NCBI GenBank assembly: GCA_026391125.1
Contig: JAPLEO010000009.1
Coordinates: 68,790 to 108,251, forward strand
DNA from: Bacteroidota bacterium
GTDB taxonomy: Bacteria; Bacteroidota; Bacteroidia; Chitinophagales; Chitinophagaceae
Length of the DNA stretch: 39,462 nt
Direction of reading: 5' to 3'
Shown here: positions 18,003 through 27,400 of the stretch, piece after piece
How positions within the stretch are numbered: the stretch's first letter is position 1
Layout: every line of letters starts with the position of its first letter
Notes under the pieces: generated by a model
Seen by the model: the letters and a program-made list of their open reading frames with translations, nothing else
What the model was told of the DNA's origin: nothing
Database searches by the model: none
Position numbers and translations under genes: made by a program

Positions 18003-18458
18003 TTAATCTAAACCATTCTGTTTTTTCCATTTCTCAAAAAATGGGGGGTTTGTTAATTGAAGAGTTGATAATTTTTTTTCTAAAAATACTTGTATAGTTG
18101 AGCCAGTGGCAACTAGTTCATTGTTTTTTGCATTATACAAGCGATAAATAAATTTTAATTTTGCTGACTCACTATTTACATAAGTAGCCTCCACTATAAC
18201 CGTATCACCATAACGGAGTGGGCGTTTAAAATCGCAGTGTACACTTACAATTGGTGTTACATAACCTTCATTATATACATCCAAATATCCTAAGCCATGA
18301 ACACTTCCAAACGCCTCTCTTCCATCTTCAAAAAACCTGATATAATGTCCATGCCACACAATACCGAGGGGATCTGCTTCATTAAAGCGGACCCGTATTT
18401 CCGTTTTTACACATAATTCTTTTTCCATCGCTTTTTCAACTCTACTTCTACTTTGCAT
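18003..18458 (-). CDS. YbgC-type 4HBT hotdog thioesterase
   Basis: The 151 residues contain the 4-hydroxybenzoyl-CoA thioesterase signature VRFNEADPLGIVWHGHY with the catalytic Asp, followed by RFFEDGREAFG. This family hydrolyses acyl-CoA or acyl-ACP thioesters. In aryl polyene systems a thioesterase of this kind is present (ApeK, as I recall), either for proofreading or for release of the finished acid. The ATG at 18458 overlaps the upstream stop by 11 bases; a second ATG, at 18428, would shorten the N-terminus by 10 residues and is equally possible. It is followed closely by the 16857 ketosynthase. Confidence 0.87.
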   Translation of the reverse strand: MQSRSRVEKAMEKELCVKTEIRVRFNEADPLGIVWHGHYIRFFEDGREAFGSVHGLGYLDVYNEGYVTPIVSVHCDFKRPLRYGDTVIVEATYVNSESAKLKFIYRLYNAKNNELVATGSTIQVFLEKKLSTLQLTNPPFFEKWKKQNGLD

Positions 18459-19101
18459 ATTTTATTTGCCAGTCCTTATACTTTCTATGTTTTATTTCAT
18501 CAATTAAGTCCTTAATTGTGGATGCCCAAAAATTACGGAATCCAATACCAAAAGACCCTTTACCAATAACACGATCCGTCATTAAAACACTCTTGTTTTT
18601 CAAATCAATAAAAGTAACCCAAACGGCAGACTCACCAGAATTTCCAGTCTTGCGCATTCCTTCCATTACAAATAACAAACCAATTCCAGTCTTTTCAGAA
18701 ATTTCCAAATTATTTACTACCGCAGTAATATCTGCTTCTTTTAATCTATTAAAATCCATTGAATTATTTGATAAAATTTCATTTAAATCTATCCGAGCAT
18801 TACTCTTGGTAACTGGTCCAAAATCATAATCAATATTGTTTTTAAGAAGAGCACCTTTCAAATCGTATTTTTTAGGTTCATTTACTATTAACTGATTTAT
18901 ATTCCCATATAAATGGTCTCGAATATCAACAACATTTCCTTTATCGAGAAGTTTAGTTTTGGTAAAATCTATGCCGAGATATATAATTTGGCAATTAGAA
19001 TTGGAAAAAACATCTTTTAATGTTTGTGAAAAAACTGGTGACGTAAGACCACAAACAAATAAAGTAATTAAGTAAATTCCTAATTTTTTAGAGTAGTTCA
19101 T
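18448..19101 (-). CDS. Secreted protein of unknown function in the pigment cluster
   Basis: This 217-residue protein has a signal peptide (MNYSKKLGIYLITLFVCG, cleaved near FSQ) and a mixed alpha/beta-looking body with no motif I recognise. Features visible are YLGIDFTKTKLLD, a central TAVVNNLEIS segment and GLLFVMEGMRK. It lies between the dehydratase subunit at 19114 and the thioesterase, overlapping the latter by 11 bases, so it is very likely part of the same transcript. Its export suggests a role after synthesis, such as pigment handling in the periplasm, but this is only inferred from position. Confidence 0.7.
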   Translation of the reverse strand: MNYSKKLGIYLITLFVCGLTSPVFSQTLKDVFSNSNCQIIYLGIDFTKTKLLDKGNVVDIRDHLYGNINQLIVNEPKKYDLKGALLKNNIDYDFGPVTKSNARIDLNEILSNNSMDFNRLKEADITAVVNNLEISEKTGIGLLFVMEGMRKTGNSGESAVWVTFIDLKNKSVLMTDRVIGKGSFGIGFRNFWASTIKDLIDEIKHRKYKDWQIKYAK

Positions 19102-19113
19102 AATTTGGGGCTT

Positions 19114-19533
19114 TTATTTTTTAATAAATATTTTTAATTCACATTGTGCAACTATTTTTTTATCACAAATTGCTCTGCCTTGTATAATTGTAATATCAAA
19201 AATTTGATTTTCAATAATAATTTCAGTGATAAGTTCATCCCCAACTTTTGGAAAATAATTAATTTGAAGATTTTTTATAGCTGCAATAAATCCTAATAAA
19301 ACTGGCCTGTTTTCTTTGATTGCAACATACCCTGCATTTGAAGCAGCAGTTTGTGCAATATTTTCAATCAATCCTGGCTCTTTAAAAAACCCATCTTCTA
19401 CAAAAATATTATCCTGCTTTATCAAAAAGGCGGTGCTAGTAAATTTATCGTCAGAATAAATAATTTTATCAACCATTACAAAGGGTTCCCGTTGTGGAAT
19501 ATAATTTAATATATTTTTTCCGTGATTTTCCAT
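19114..19533 (-). CDS. ApeP-like hotdog dehydratase subunit (Glu kept, His lost)
   Basis: The 139 residues keep the hotdog N-terminal IPQREPFVMVDKI of the FabZ/ApeP type and the helix with the catalytic acid, GLIENIAQTAASNAG. However, the segment that should hold the catalytic His reads VEDGFFKEPG, with no His 14 residues before the Glu. The partner hotdog at 10271 has the His and lacks the Glu. Together they could form a heterodimeric 3-hydroxyacyl-ACP dehydratase. The gene ends right before the secreted protein and begins 1 base after the LpxL-like gene ends. Confidence 0.82.
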   Translation of the reverse strand: MENHGKNILNYIPQREPFVMVDKIIYSDDKFTSTAFLIKQDNIFVEDGFFKEPGLIENIAQTAASNAGYVAIKENRPVLLGFIAAIKNLQINYFPKVGDELITEIIIENQIFDITIIQGRAICDKKIVAQCELKIFIKK

Positions 19534-20412
19534 CTATGCCCAGAAATTATAATGATTAAACCATTGTTCCGGATATCTTATCACCTTCAGTTCCATTTCA
19601 AAAACAAAATCATTTAACATTTTCTGCATGGCAATTTCTTTAACTTCATTACTATACGTTTTCAATTTGCTTGCAAAAAAATGATACTTCATATTATTCT
19701 CTTTTAAAGCAAAAACAAAGGATATAGGGACTTTGAAAATGGAGGCAATTAGAAACGGTCCTTTAGGAAATTTTGCTTTTTCGCCTAAAAAAATAGCTTC
19801 TATTGTTTTATTGCCTTCAATGAATCGATCCGCATGCATACATACTAATTCATTGTTTTTAAGTGATTCGCTTATTTCATAAATATGTGAAAGATCATTT
19901 TTAATATAAATAATTTTTACATTTTTCTTCTCTGAAACTGATTTAAGATATTCCTTAATTTGCGTTTGCTCTCCATCAAACATAACGATATTGATTTTTG
20001 AATCTAATCGTTTCAATAAGTGTCCTGCAATATCCCAGTTGCCAATATGGGCACTAATGAGAATCCCCCCATTTTGGAGTGTTGTTATTTCTTTTAAATT
20101 CTCTTCACCTTCAAAATTGTAAGTAAAATTGTTTTTTAAACCAGACATAACTACAATTTTATCTATTATACATTGGCCCATTTTGTAATAGTTTCTATAA
20201 ACTTTTAAAATAGATTCAATTCGGTTGTATCCAAGTTTTTTATGAAATAATGAATATAGAATTTTAGAAGATTTAAAAGAAAAAACATAAAAATAAAGCA
20301 CAACAAATTTCAGAATAAAGTAACCTGTCTTTACTCCAAATAATTTTAAAACACCAACAAAAAATTGGTAGCCAGTTTTGTTCCCTTTAGACTTGCCTTC
20401 CCAAAGTGGCAT
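19534..20412 (-). CDS. LpxL/HtrB-type lysophospholipid acyltransferase
   Basis: The 292 residues match lipid A lauroyl/myristoyl acyltransferase relatives (LPLAT family): an N-terminal hydrophobic anchor, the HX4D box in ISAHIGNWDIAGH near residue 120, and a later DRFIEGN segment. These enzymes move an acyl group from acyl-ACP to a hydroxyl on a membrane lipid. LPLAT members occur in aryl polyene clusters, where they may attach the polyene to a membrane anchor. Here it is therefore a candidate for forming the pigment ester or lipid link. Its start overlaps the last base of the ACP gene, which would make ACP-bound acyl donors available beside it. Confidence 0.84.
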   Translation of the reverse strand: MPLWEGKSKGNKTGYQFFVGVLKLFGVKTGYFILKFVVLYFYVFSFKSSKILYSLFHKKLGYNRIESILKVYRNYYKMGQCIIDKIVVMSGLKNNFTYNFEGEENLKEITTLQNGGILISAHIGNWDIAGHLLKRLDSKINIVMFDGEQTQIKEYLKSVSEKKNVKIIYIKNDLSHIYEISESLKNNELVCMHADRFIEGNKTIEAIFLGEKAKFPKGPFLIASIFKVPISFVFALKENNMKYHFFASKLKTYSNEVKEIAMQKMLNDFVFEMELKVIRYPEQWFNHYNFWA

Positions 20413-20669
20413 TATACTAAATTTTTTGATTGAATTTTAGAAATTACATACTCATAAAAATCTTGAAGGGTTGCTATTTGAGCAAACTCTTCTGGCTTCA
20501 CTTTAAAGGCAAAATTACTTTCTATTATTACTACTAAATCAATATAATCTAGACTATCAACCCCTAAAGTCTCTTTCAGATTTGCATCTGGAGAAATCTT
20601 GTCTTGTTCTACCTCAAATTCTTCAATTAAAATCGAATGGATTCTTTCAATAATTTCTTCCTTTCCCAT
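20412..20669 (-). CDS. Acyl carrier protein (second type)
   Basis: The 85-residue protein carries LKETLGVDSLDYIDLVVIIE, with the phosphopantetheine Ser in DSLD. It differs from the two module ACPs (GLGLDSID) in this region, which suggests a separate acyl pool. It lies directly after the ketosynthase at 20680 and before the LpxL-type acyltransferase, so it probably carries intermediates of the ketosynthase/ketoreductase/dehydratase system or delivers the finished chain. AcpS at 5278 should activate it. Confidence 0.92.
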   Translation of the reverse strand: MGKEEIIERIHSILIEEFEVEQDKISPDANLKETLGVDSLDYIDLVVIIESNFAFKVKPEEFAQIATLQDFYEYVISKIQSKNLV

Positions 20670-20679
20670 ATGTTTAATT

Positions 20680-21900
20680 TTATAAAAATTTTCTAATTAT
20701 AAGTGTTGAGTTTGTACCTCCAAAGCCAAAAGAATTGGATAAAAATACATCTATATTTTTAGCAATTGTATTTTTTGCAATATTCAATTTTGCAGAATCC
20801 TCATCAGGATTTTCAAAATTTATATTCGGTGCCACAAATGAATTTTGCATCATTAGCAATGAATATACAATTTCACTGGCTCCCGCCATCCAACATTCAT
20901 GCCCTGTCATAGATTTAGTAGAACTCACTAATGGTTTATACATTCCAAACACATCATGAATAGCTTTTGCTTCGCTACTATCCCCAATTGGAGTTGATGT
21001 TGCATGTGCATTGATATAATCAATATCAGAAGCCCTTAATCCAGAATCTTTTAAAGCTTTGCATAAAGATCTTGAAGGTCCATCAACAGTTGGATTCGAA
21101 ATATGCCCCCCATTAGAAGAAAATCCATAGCCTAATACTTCCCCTAAAATAGTTGCTCCTCTTTTCTGAGCAGATTCAAGGCTTTCCATAATTACAGTTG
21201 CAGCACCTCCACTAGGAATTAGGCCATCGCGATCCCTATCAAATGGGCGTGAGGCTTTTTTAGGCTCAGACTCATGAATAGAAAAGGCGGATAGTGCATC
21301 AAAGGCACCCATTGATAAATGATTTATTTCTTGTGCTCCTCCACAAATTATGCAATCCTGTAAACCTGTTTTTATAAAGTGATATCCAAGACCTATCGAA
21401 TGAGACCCACTTGCACATGCAGCACTTATTGTAAAATTAATTCCCCTAAGTTTAAAAATAGTAGCCAAATTCATAGTAACAGTTGAATTCATAGTTTGAA
21501 AAACCGCACCTGAACCAACTAGCATTGTATCCTTTTTTTGTCTTATTATATCGTTTGCCTCAATTACTGCTTTTCCAGAACTGTCATTGCCATATAGTAT
21601 TCCTATTTCATTCTCATTTATATAACCTTCATCAATTCCAGCTTTATTTAATGCTTCAACAGTAGCTAAATATGCATATTCCCCTTGTTCTGGAAGCATA
21701 ATTCTTGCACGCCTGTCTAAAACATTTTTTAAAATAGGCTTTTCTACAAAACCAGTTAATCCAGAACGATAACCATATTCCTTTCGAACTGGATCGAGTA
21801 TTATGCCAGACTTTCCATTGAACAGGGATTCGCTAACCTCGTCCAAATTTTTTCCTATGCAAGAATATATTCCAATTCCGGTTATAACAACTTTTTTCAT
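20680..21900 (-). CDS. FabF-like beta-ketoacyl-ACP synthase
   Basis: The ATG at 21900 gives MKKVVITGIGIYSCIG, the normal FabF start, so 14 extra upstream residues are dropped. The 406-residue enzyme has Cys162 in TISAACASGSHSIG, the first His in NAHATSTPIGDSSEA and Lys/His in SSTKSMTGHECWMAG. This is a complete active site. It lies 22 bases after the ketoreductase gene and 10 bases before the ACP, so KR-KS-ACP form a functional unit. In aryl polyene systems such a ketosynthase elongates the aryl starter; that is a family-based inference. Confidence 0.92.
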   Translation of the reverse strand: MKKVVITGIGIYSCIGKNLDEVSESLFNGKSGIILDPVRKEYGYRSGLTGFVEKPILKNVLDRRARIMLPEQGEYAYLATVEALNKAGIDEGYINENEIGILYGNDSSGKAVIEANDIIRQKKDTMLVGSGAVFQTMNSTVTMNLATIFKLRGINFTISAACASGSHSIGLGYHFIKTGLQDCIICGGAQEINHLSMGAFDALSAFSIHESEPKKASRPFDRDRDGLIPSGGAATVIMESLESAQKRGATILGEVLGYGFSSNGGHISNPTVDGPSRSLCKALKDSGLRASDIDYINAHATSTPIGDSSEAKAIHDVFGMYKPLVSSTKSMTGHECWMAGASEIVYSLLMMQNSFVAPNINFENPDEDSAKLNIAKNTIAKNIDVFLSNSFGFGGTNSTLIIRKFL

Positions 21901-21922
21901 GATATATGAAATTTGACAACTT

Positions 21923-22651
21923 TTATGAATACAAACCACCATTTACTGAAATGACTTCTGCAGTAATATAAGCTGATTCCTTAGAAGCAAGAAAACCAAC
22001 AACATGTGCTACTTCTTCAGGCAATCCAAATCGCCTTAATGGTATCATTAACTGAAGTTCTTTCTCATTTAAGCCCTCTGTCATATCAGTTTTTATAAAA
22101 CCTGGTGCAACTGCATTAACTGTAATACCCTTCCTTCCAATCTCTTGCGCTAATGCCTTTGTTGCGCCAATAATTCCAGCTTTAGCTGCCGAATAATTAA
22201 TCTGCCCTGGCACTCCTTTTAGACCTGATAGAGAAACAATGTTAATGATTCGACCATATTTTTTCAATAGCATATTAGTAACCACCATTTTTGTAACATA
22301 ATAAAAGCCACCTAAATTGGTATTAATAACGCTTTCCCATTGTTCATCTTTCATCCAAATCAATAAAGCATCTTCTCTTATTCCTGCATTATTAATTAAT
22401 ACTTCAATTTCATAATCTGGATGAGTTTCTATAAAACCACCTAAAACTGTTTGCACTTGATTTTTATCTGAAACATCAAATTTTAATGATATAGCCTTAA
22501 CTCCTTTTTTTTCTACCAGTAAGCAAGTGTTCTTTGATTCTTCTTCATTTGATTTGTAATTGACAAGAACATTATAACCTAAATCAGCCATTTTAATACA
22601 GATAGCACGTCCAATTCCTCGAGAACCTCCTGTGACTAATGCAAACTTCAT
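21923..22651 (-). CDS. fabG: 3-oxoacyl-ACP reductase (FabG-like SDR)
   Basis: A 242-residue short-chain dehydrogenase with TGGSRGIG for the cofactor, NNAG, the catalytic Ser in NIVSLSG, YSAAKAG carrying Tyr and Lys, and the PGFIKTDM loop typical of FabG. It should reduce 3-oxoacyl-ACP to 3-hydroxyacyl-ACP, the step before dehydration in each polyene extension cycle. It is the first of the fatty-acid-like genes after the tyrosine ammonia-lyase, 86 bases downstream of it. It is probably cluster-specific rather than the housekeeping FabG, given the neighbours. Confidence 0.92.
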   Translation of the reverse strand: MKFALVTGGSRGIGRAICIKMADLGYNVLVNYKSNEEESKNTCLLVEKKGVKAISLKFDVSDKNQVQTVLGGFIETHPDYEIEVLINNAGIREDALLIWMKDEQWESVINTNLGGFYYVTKMVVTNMLLKKYGRIINIVSLSGLKGVPGQINYSAAKAGIIGATKALAQEIGRKGITVNAVAPGFIKTDMTEGLNEKELQLMIPLRRFGLPEEVAHVVGFLASKESAYITAEVISVNGGLYS

Positions 22652-22737
22652 TTTATTATATTTTTCAGTGACTAATTAAGTTTTATTGAGACTAATTTTT
22701 GATAAAATTTTATTAACAATCAACCTAATAAATTAAT

Positions 22738-24294
22738 CTAAATTTTAATCCTATTTGAAACAATTGGGGCGATTTTTTCAAAAAGCTTTTTTATTGCTTC
22801 GAGCTCTTTATACTTTGGCTTATCTTCTTTAAATTTTGGAAATATTTTTCGTACTTCAGTATAAATATTTAATGTTTCTGAAGATAATTTTTCTACACAA
22901 TCTAGATAGTCTATGGCTTGTAATAAAGTCATCATTTGAATACTTAATACTTCAAATCCATTTTCAATTACTTTTTTTGTCATTAAAGAAGCATTACAAC
23001 CCATACTAACAATATCTTGATTGTCGTTATTATTTGGTATACTATGAACATACATTGGAAAAGAAAGTGTTTGATTTTCTGCCACAGTAGAAGTAGCGGT
23101 GAACTGCATTCCTTGCATTCCAAAATTTAAACCAAGTACACCTAAGTTTACAAAAGGAGGCAATTTCTGATTTAGCTTCTGATTTAAAAGGTAGTTCAAT
23201 TGCCTTTCAGAAAGCATCGACAATTTGGTTATTGCAATTTTTAGTTTATCCATTTCAAGAGAAACATAGTCACCATGAAAATTTCCTCCATGGAAAATGT
23301 TATTGTTTTCATGATCTATAACGGGATTATCGTTTACAGAATTAACCTCGTTTAATAATACTTTTTCGGCTTGACAAATAGTATCATATATAGGACCTAA
23401 TACTTGTGTTACACAACGCAAAGAATAATATTCTTGCACTTTATCTTCAAAAACTTCCTGATCAAGATTCTTTGGGTTATACAAATGTTCGGAACGATTG
23501 CGTATCATTTTACTATCAGATAAAATCTGACGAAGTTTTTCAGCTATAAAATTTTGTCCTGCATGATGTTTAACAATATTTAATTCATAAGAAAAATGAT
23601 CATCATATGCTTCAACAATTTCATTCACCATTGCGGATAACATTATTGACCATTCTAATAATTTATGCGCTTGTATAATAATAATTAAACCTATTCCAGT
23701 CATAGCAGAAGTTCCATTAATAATTGCAAGCCCTTCTCGTATATGTATTTTAAGAGGTTTAATATTCAGTTTGTCAAAAACTTCTTTCGTTTGATGTAAT
23801 TCATTTTTGTAGACTACTTCACCCTCACCAATCAATACTAAGCCCAAGTGTGCTAATTGAATTAAATCACCACTTGCACCAACTCCTCCATGTTCGTAAA
23901 TGCATGGGGAAATATCCTCATTGATTAATTTTGACAATAGTTCAACAACTTCTGTATGAACTCCAGAATAAGCTAGCATCATACTGTTCAAACGGGCTAT
24001 CATTAATGCCTTCACTAATATTGGGGACATTAAATTTCCTGCACCAGAACTATGACTTCTAATTAAATTATATTGAAGCTTTAAAAGATTCTCACTACTT
24101 ACTTTATACTGAGCCATTGGCCCAAATCCTGTATTTATTCCATATATTAATTTATTGGAAGAGAACTTCATTAAAAAGCGAAAACTTGCATCAACTTTTT
24201 CAACTGCTTTCTTTTCAAGTTGAACTTTTTTACCTAGATATAAAATATCTGAAAAATCATTTATTGAAAGGGGCTTCCCACCTATTTCTATCAT
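22738..24294 (-). CDS. Tyrosine ammonia-lyase (HAL/PAL/TAL family), flexirubin type
   Basis: The 518 residues contain the MIO-forming tripeptide Ala140-Ser141-Gly142 in GGVGASGDLIQLAHLGL and the family segments LIYGINTGFGPMAQY, NGTSAMTGIG and YSLRCVTQVLGPIYDT. The substrate loop reads LQYNLIRSHSSG, identical to what I recall of the characterised tyrosine ammonia-lyase of Flavobacterium johnsoniae; overall the protein resembles that enzyme much more than histidase. It would convert L-tyrosine to 4-coumarate and ammonia, supplying the aryl starter for the ligase at 5652. It is 118 bases after the large secreted protein and 86 before the ketoreductase. Confidence 0.88.
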   Translation of the reverse strand: MIEIGGKPLSINDFSDILYLGKKVQLEKKAVEKVDASFRFLMKFSSNKLIYGINTGFGPMAQYKVSSENLLKLQYNLIRSHSSGAGNLMSPILVKALMIARLNSMMLAYSGVHTEVVELLSKLINEDISPCIYEHGGVGASGDLIQLAHLGLVLIGEGEVVYKNELHQTKEVFDKLNIKPLKIHIREGLAIINGTSAMTGIGLIIIIQAHKLLEWSIMLSAMVNEIVEAYDDHFSYELNIVKHHAGQNFIAEKLRQILSDSKMIRNRSEHLYNPKNLDQEVFEDKVQEYYSLRCVTQVLGPIYDTICQAEKVLLNEVNSVNDNPVIDHENNNIFHGGNFHGDYVSLEMDKLKIAITKLSMLSERQLNYLLNQKLNQKLPPFVNLGVLGLNFGMQGMQFTATSTVAENQTLSFPMYVHSIPNNNDNQDIVSMGCNASLMTKKVIENGFEVLSIQMMTLLQAIDYLDCVEKLSSETLNIYTEVRKIFPKFKEDKPKYKELEAIKKLFEKIAPIVSNRIKI

Positions 24295-24412
24295 AGTGAA
24301 AATTTAAATTCCTAATAAAATTGCATAAATATAACGAAAATATTATTTTTTATTATATTGATTTTCATTTACTTCTATAGTAACTATTACTCCTAAGCAA
24401 CATGCTTAATAA

Positions 24413-27400
24413 TTAATATTTAATAAACTGCTTTATTTGCTTATCATTTAAATTTATAATATAAACTCCAGCAGAAAAATTTGAAACTGGTACGTTATAA
24501 TAATGATAACCTTTTTTCAAAGGAATTCCAGGGAGAATTTGCCTAACTAATCTTCCCATGATATTACTTATGCTTAAGGTGGTATTTGCATAGTCCGCCA
24601 TAAGTATAAATTCAATGGTCATATTTTCATGAGCTGGATTTGGATAAATATAAAGTTGATCAGGTATAAGAGGGGGTGGAACAATTTGGAGTTCCATTGT
24701 TTTAGAAAGAAATATATAATCGTGTGTTGCAGACAATTCAATTTGTAATGTTCCTGTGTACCCTCTAATAGACGAGATATAAACCAGCGTATCTTTAATT
24801 GATACAGAAATCTCTGGTATTATGTTTTGAATATTAATAGCAACTGTTGAAAGATCTTTTAAAGAATCTGGATCAGAAATAAAGGACCGAAGTGGAAAAA
24901 CGGCATCTTGCCCTGAGAAAAGCTTAAGGGTTGGTGTTTTAATAATTGGGGCCAGTTTTTGCATCAAAACAATTTCCTCTGTCTTGTCTTTTAATATATT
25001 TAAAGAGTCAAAAGCAAGCTTTTGAACTTCTGGATCATATTCGCTCAAATTAATTTGATTGGCTCTTCTTTTTATATATACTCCATCACGTATGTTCATT
25101 AAATATACAGATGTGGTATCGGGAGTATTTATCTGATCTAATGCTATAACAGTTCTTAGACTTGCCTTAATAGAATTTCCAAGATTTCTGAAAACAAATT
25201 TTCTACTAACCGGTACAAGTCCAGTATGATTAAAGGAGTCTTCATATTGCTTCATGGAAACCTGCACATCTGATATTAAAGTTGTGTTTTTAACTGTTAT
25301 ATTTTCCCAATATTGAGGACTCAAATTATTCTTAAAATCAATAATACTACTATCTGTATTTGATGAATAAGAATAAGGGGACATTACGAGATTAATTATT
25401 GAATCCCCTTCAACATTGTAAAGTGTATCTCTATAACCGAACTTACTAAATTTAACTTCGTTAAGACCTTTCAATAGTTTTGTTTTATTTATTGTAGTAT
25501 TTATATCTTCATAGAAGACATTATTTACAAACATTTTACTTCCTACAAAATTGTTGGTGGTATTTATTGTTAAGTTCGTTGAATAATCACTCATTAAAGA
25601 GTCTGGTAAATAATATACTTGTTTAGAAATTGTGACAGTATCTACTCCAATAAATTTTACAATAATATTATTTAGACCTGTAATTAACTTAACTATTGAT
25701 ATATTATTACTTAAAGCTAGCTGAGTAAAGGACGTATCGCTGTTATTTTCATTTATTAAATATTTCGTTGTGTTTTTAGCCTGTACTTTTATTTGAATTG
25801 TTGAATCATTAGTAACTGGATTTTGGTTGACTAAGGATAAGGTTGGGTATAGGACATTAGGTGAAGGAATAGAAGATCTAAATAGTGCAAGCGATGACTT
25901 GATGTTATTGGAATATGGAACCACAGTTGTTTCATATCCTTGTGCTTTAAACATTAAAGTGTCGCCAATTTGAAAGGCTGGAAAAACAGATTTATTAATA
26001 TTTCCTTTTTCATCCGTGAACCCTAACAAATTATAGTCTATTTCATTTTTCTCTTTTCGGTATACAGAAGCATTTGATAATATCGAACCTAATAAAATTG
26101 AACTATACGGGCTTGATTGTGGACGTGGGCAGCTTTCGAAATGGATACCATCTAAAAATTGTACAATAATATTTAGGTTACTCTTGTCTACTCCTGTATG
26201 ATCTACTTTTTGAAGTTTTATTGGTTCTATATCAGTTATACAACTGTTTCTATGAATTTGAGTATGGGGCCACGATGCAGCGTTTGCAAAATTGGTTTGA
26301 TTACTGTTATGTTGATACAACTGTAAAACATTTGTGGTTTTATTGAAAGAATTAAATAATGAAAACTTTATATCTGATAATATATCACTTCTAAAGCCTT
26401 TAACTGCACCATCATCAAATTCAAATTCATATCCTAATAACAGATTTGAAGTGTGATAAACAGTTAGATTTGCAAATTGTACATTATCTGGTAAAGTACT
26501 ATTTGAACTATTATTTAAAAAATCTATAAACTGATAATTAGCTGCTTTAGCTAGTTCGTTAATTGCTGGAGTATTATTATTTATGGTTTTAACATAATCT
26601 TTAGCATGTTCGGGGCTACCAGTATGAGGTGTTGCTAAAAAAACTACTTTAGTTATGTTTAATATATTTTTTTGTGGATACTCAAAAGAATATTTACTGG
26701 ATAAATAATCTTTTATATAATTTGAATACCCAGAATTAAACTTAGTATATGGCAATGCTAGACCTTGCAATAAAGTTCTAACTTCTAATCCGGCTTTACT
26801 ATGAGCAATGATTTTTATTTCTGATGCTTTAGTTTTTGCTTTTATTGAATCTAAAGCTAATCCTATATCATAAGCATTTAATTGAGTATAATTATTATTT
26901 GGCTGCCCGATATACCAAGTTGAATAACCATTAATGTCCCATTCAGCTCGTTTTGTAATTGACCAAGGTTGATTGGATAAATCACCTTCGTTATTTACAT
27001 TATTAATGTCCTTTTCGATTGTATTATTTAACCCTCCTATAAAAACGAGTACTTTAGTATTGACTATATTTTTGTTTATATTTCCGTATTTTGTTAAATC
27101 AAATTTTCCTTCCTCATGTTCTATAATTACATTTGACGAATTCAAATAGTCTAAAGCATAATTGTAAACAGCAGGCATTGCATCAACAGTAGATATTGAG
27201 GAATTTGAATTTTTTAAAGAGATTTTATTTATATAATTAATATTAGACAGCTCTGTACTTACTGCAATTTCAGAGAAAAATAACTCATAATTTCCATCTA
27301 CATCAATTTTATAATAATGGTAAGTAGCAGAATTTAGTTTTAAATCATTTACTGCATTAGCGTTTCCACACATACAAATAGAAGTATTATAATCATGCTT

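Noticed and set aside
20680..22651. Housekeeping fatty-acid synthesis operon
   Set aside because: FabG, FabF and ACP occur here, but with ammonia-lyase, CLF, LolA and DarB genes around them and several extra ketosynthases they belong to a specialised pigment pathway.
22738..24294. Histidine ammonia-lyase (hutH) reading
   Set aside because: The family is the same, but the substrate loop and overall resemblance to the Flavobacterium tyrosine enzyme, together with the pigment context and no other histidine-degradation genes, favour tyrosine ammonia-lyase.
24326..24333. Bacteroidota -7 promoter element upstream of the tyrosine ammonia-lyase
   Set aside because: TATATTTA on the minus strand is one base off TAnnTTTG, but no -33 element is at the right distance and such strings are common in DNA this AT-rich.
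24394..24408. Terminator hairpin after the large secreted protein
   Set aside because: The stem (taagc/gctta) is only 5 bases and no T-run follows on the transcribed strand.
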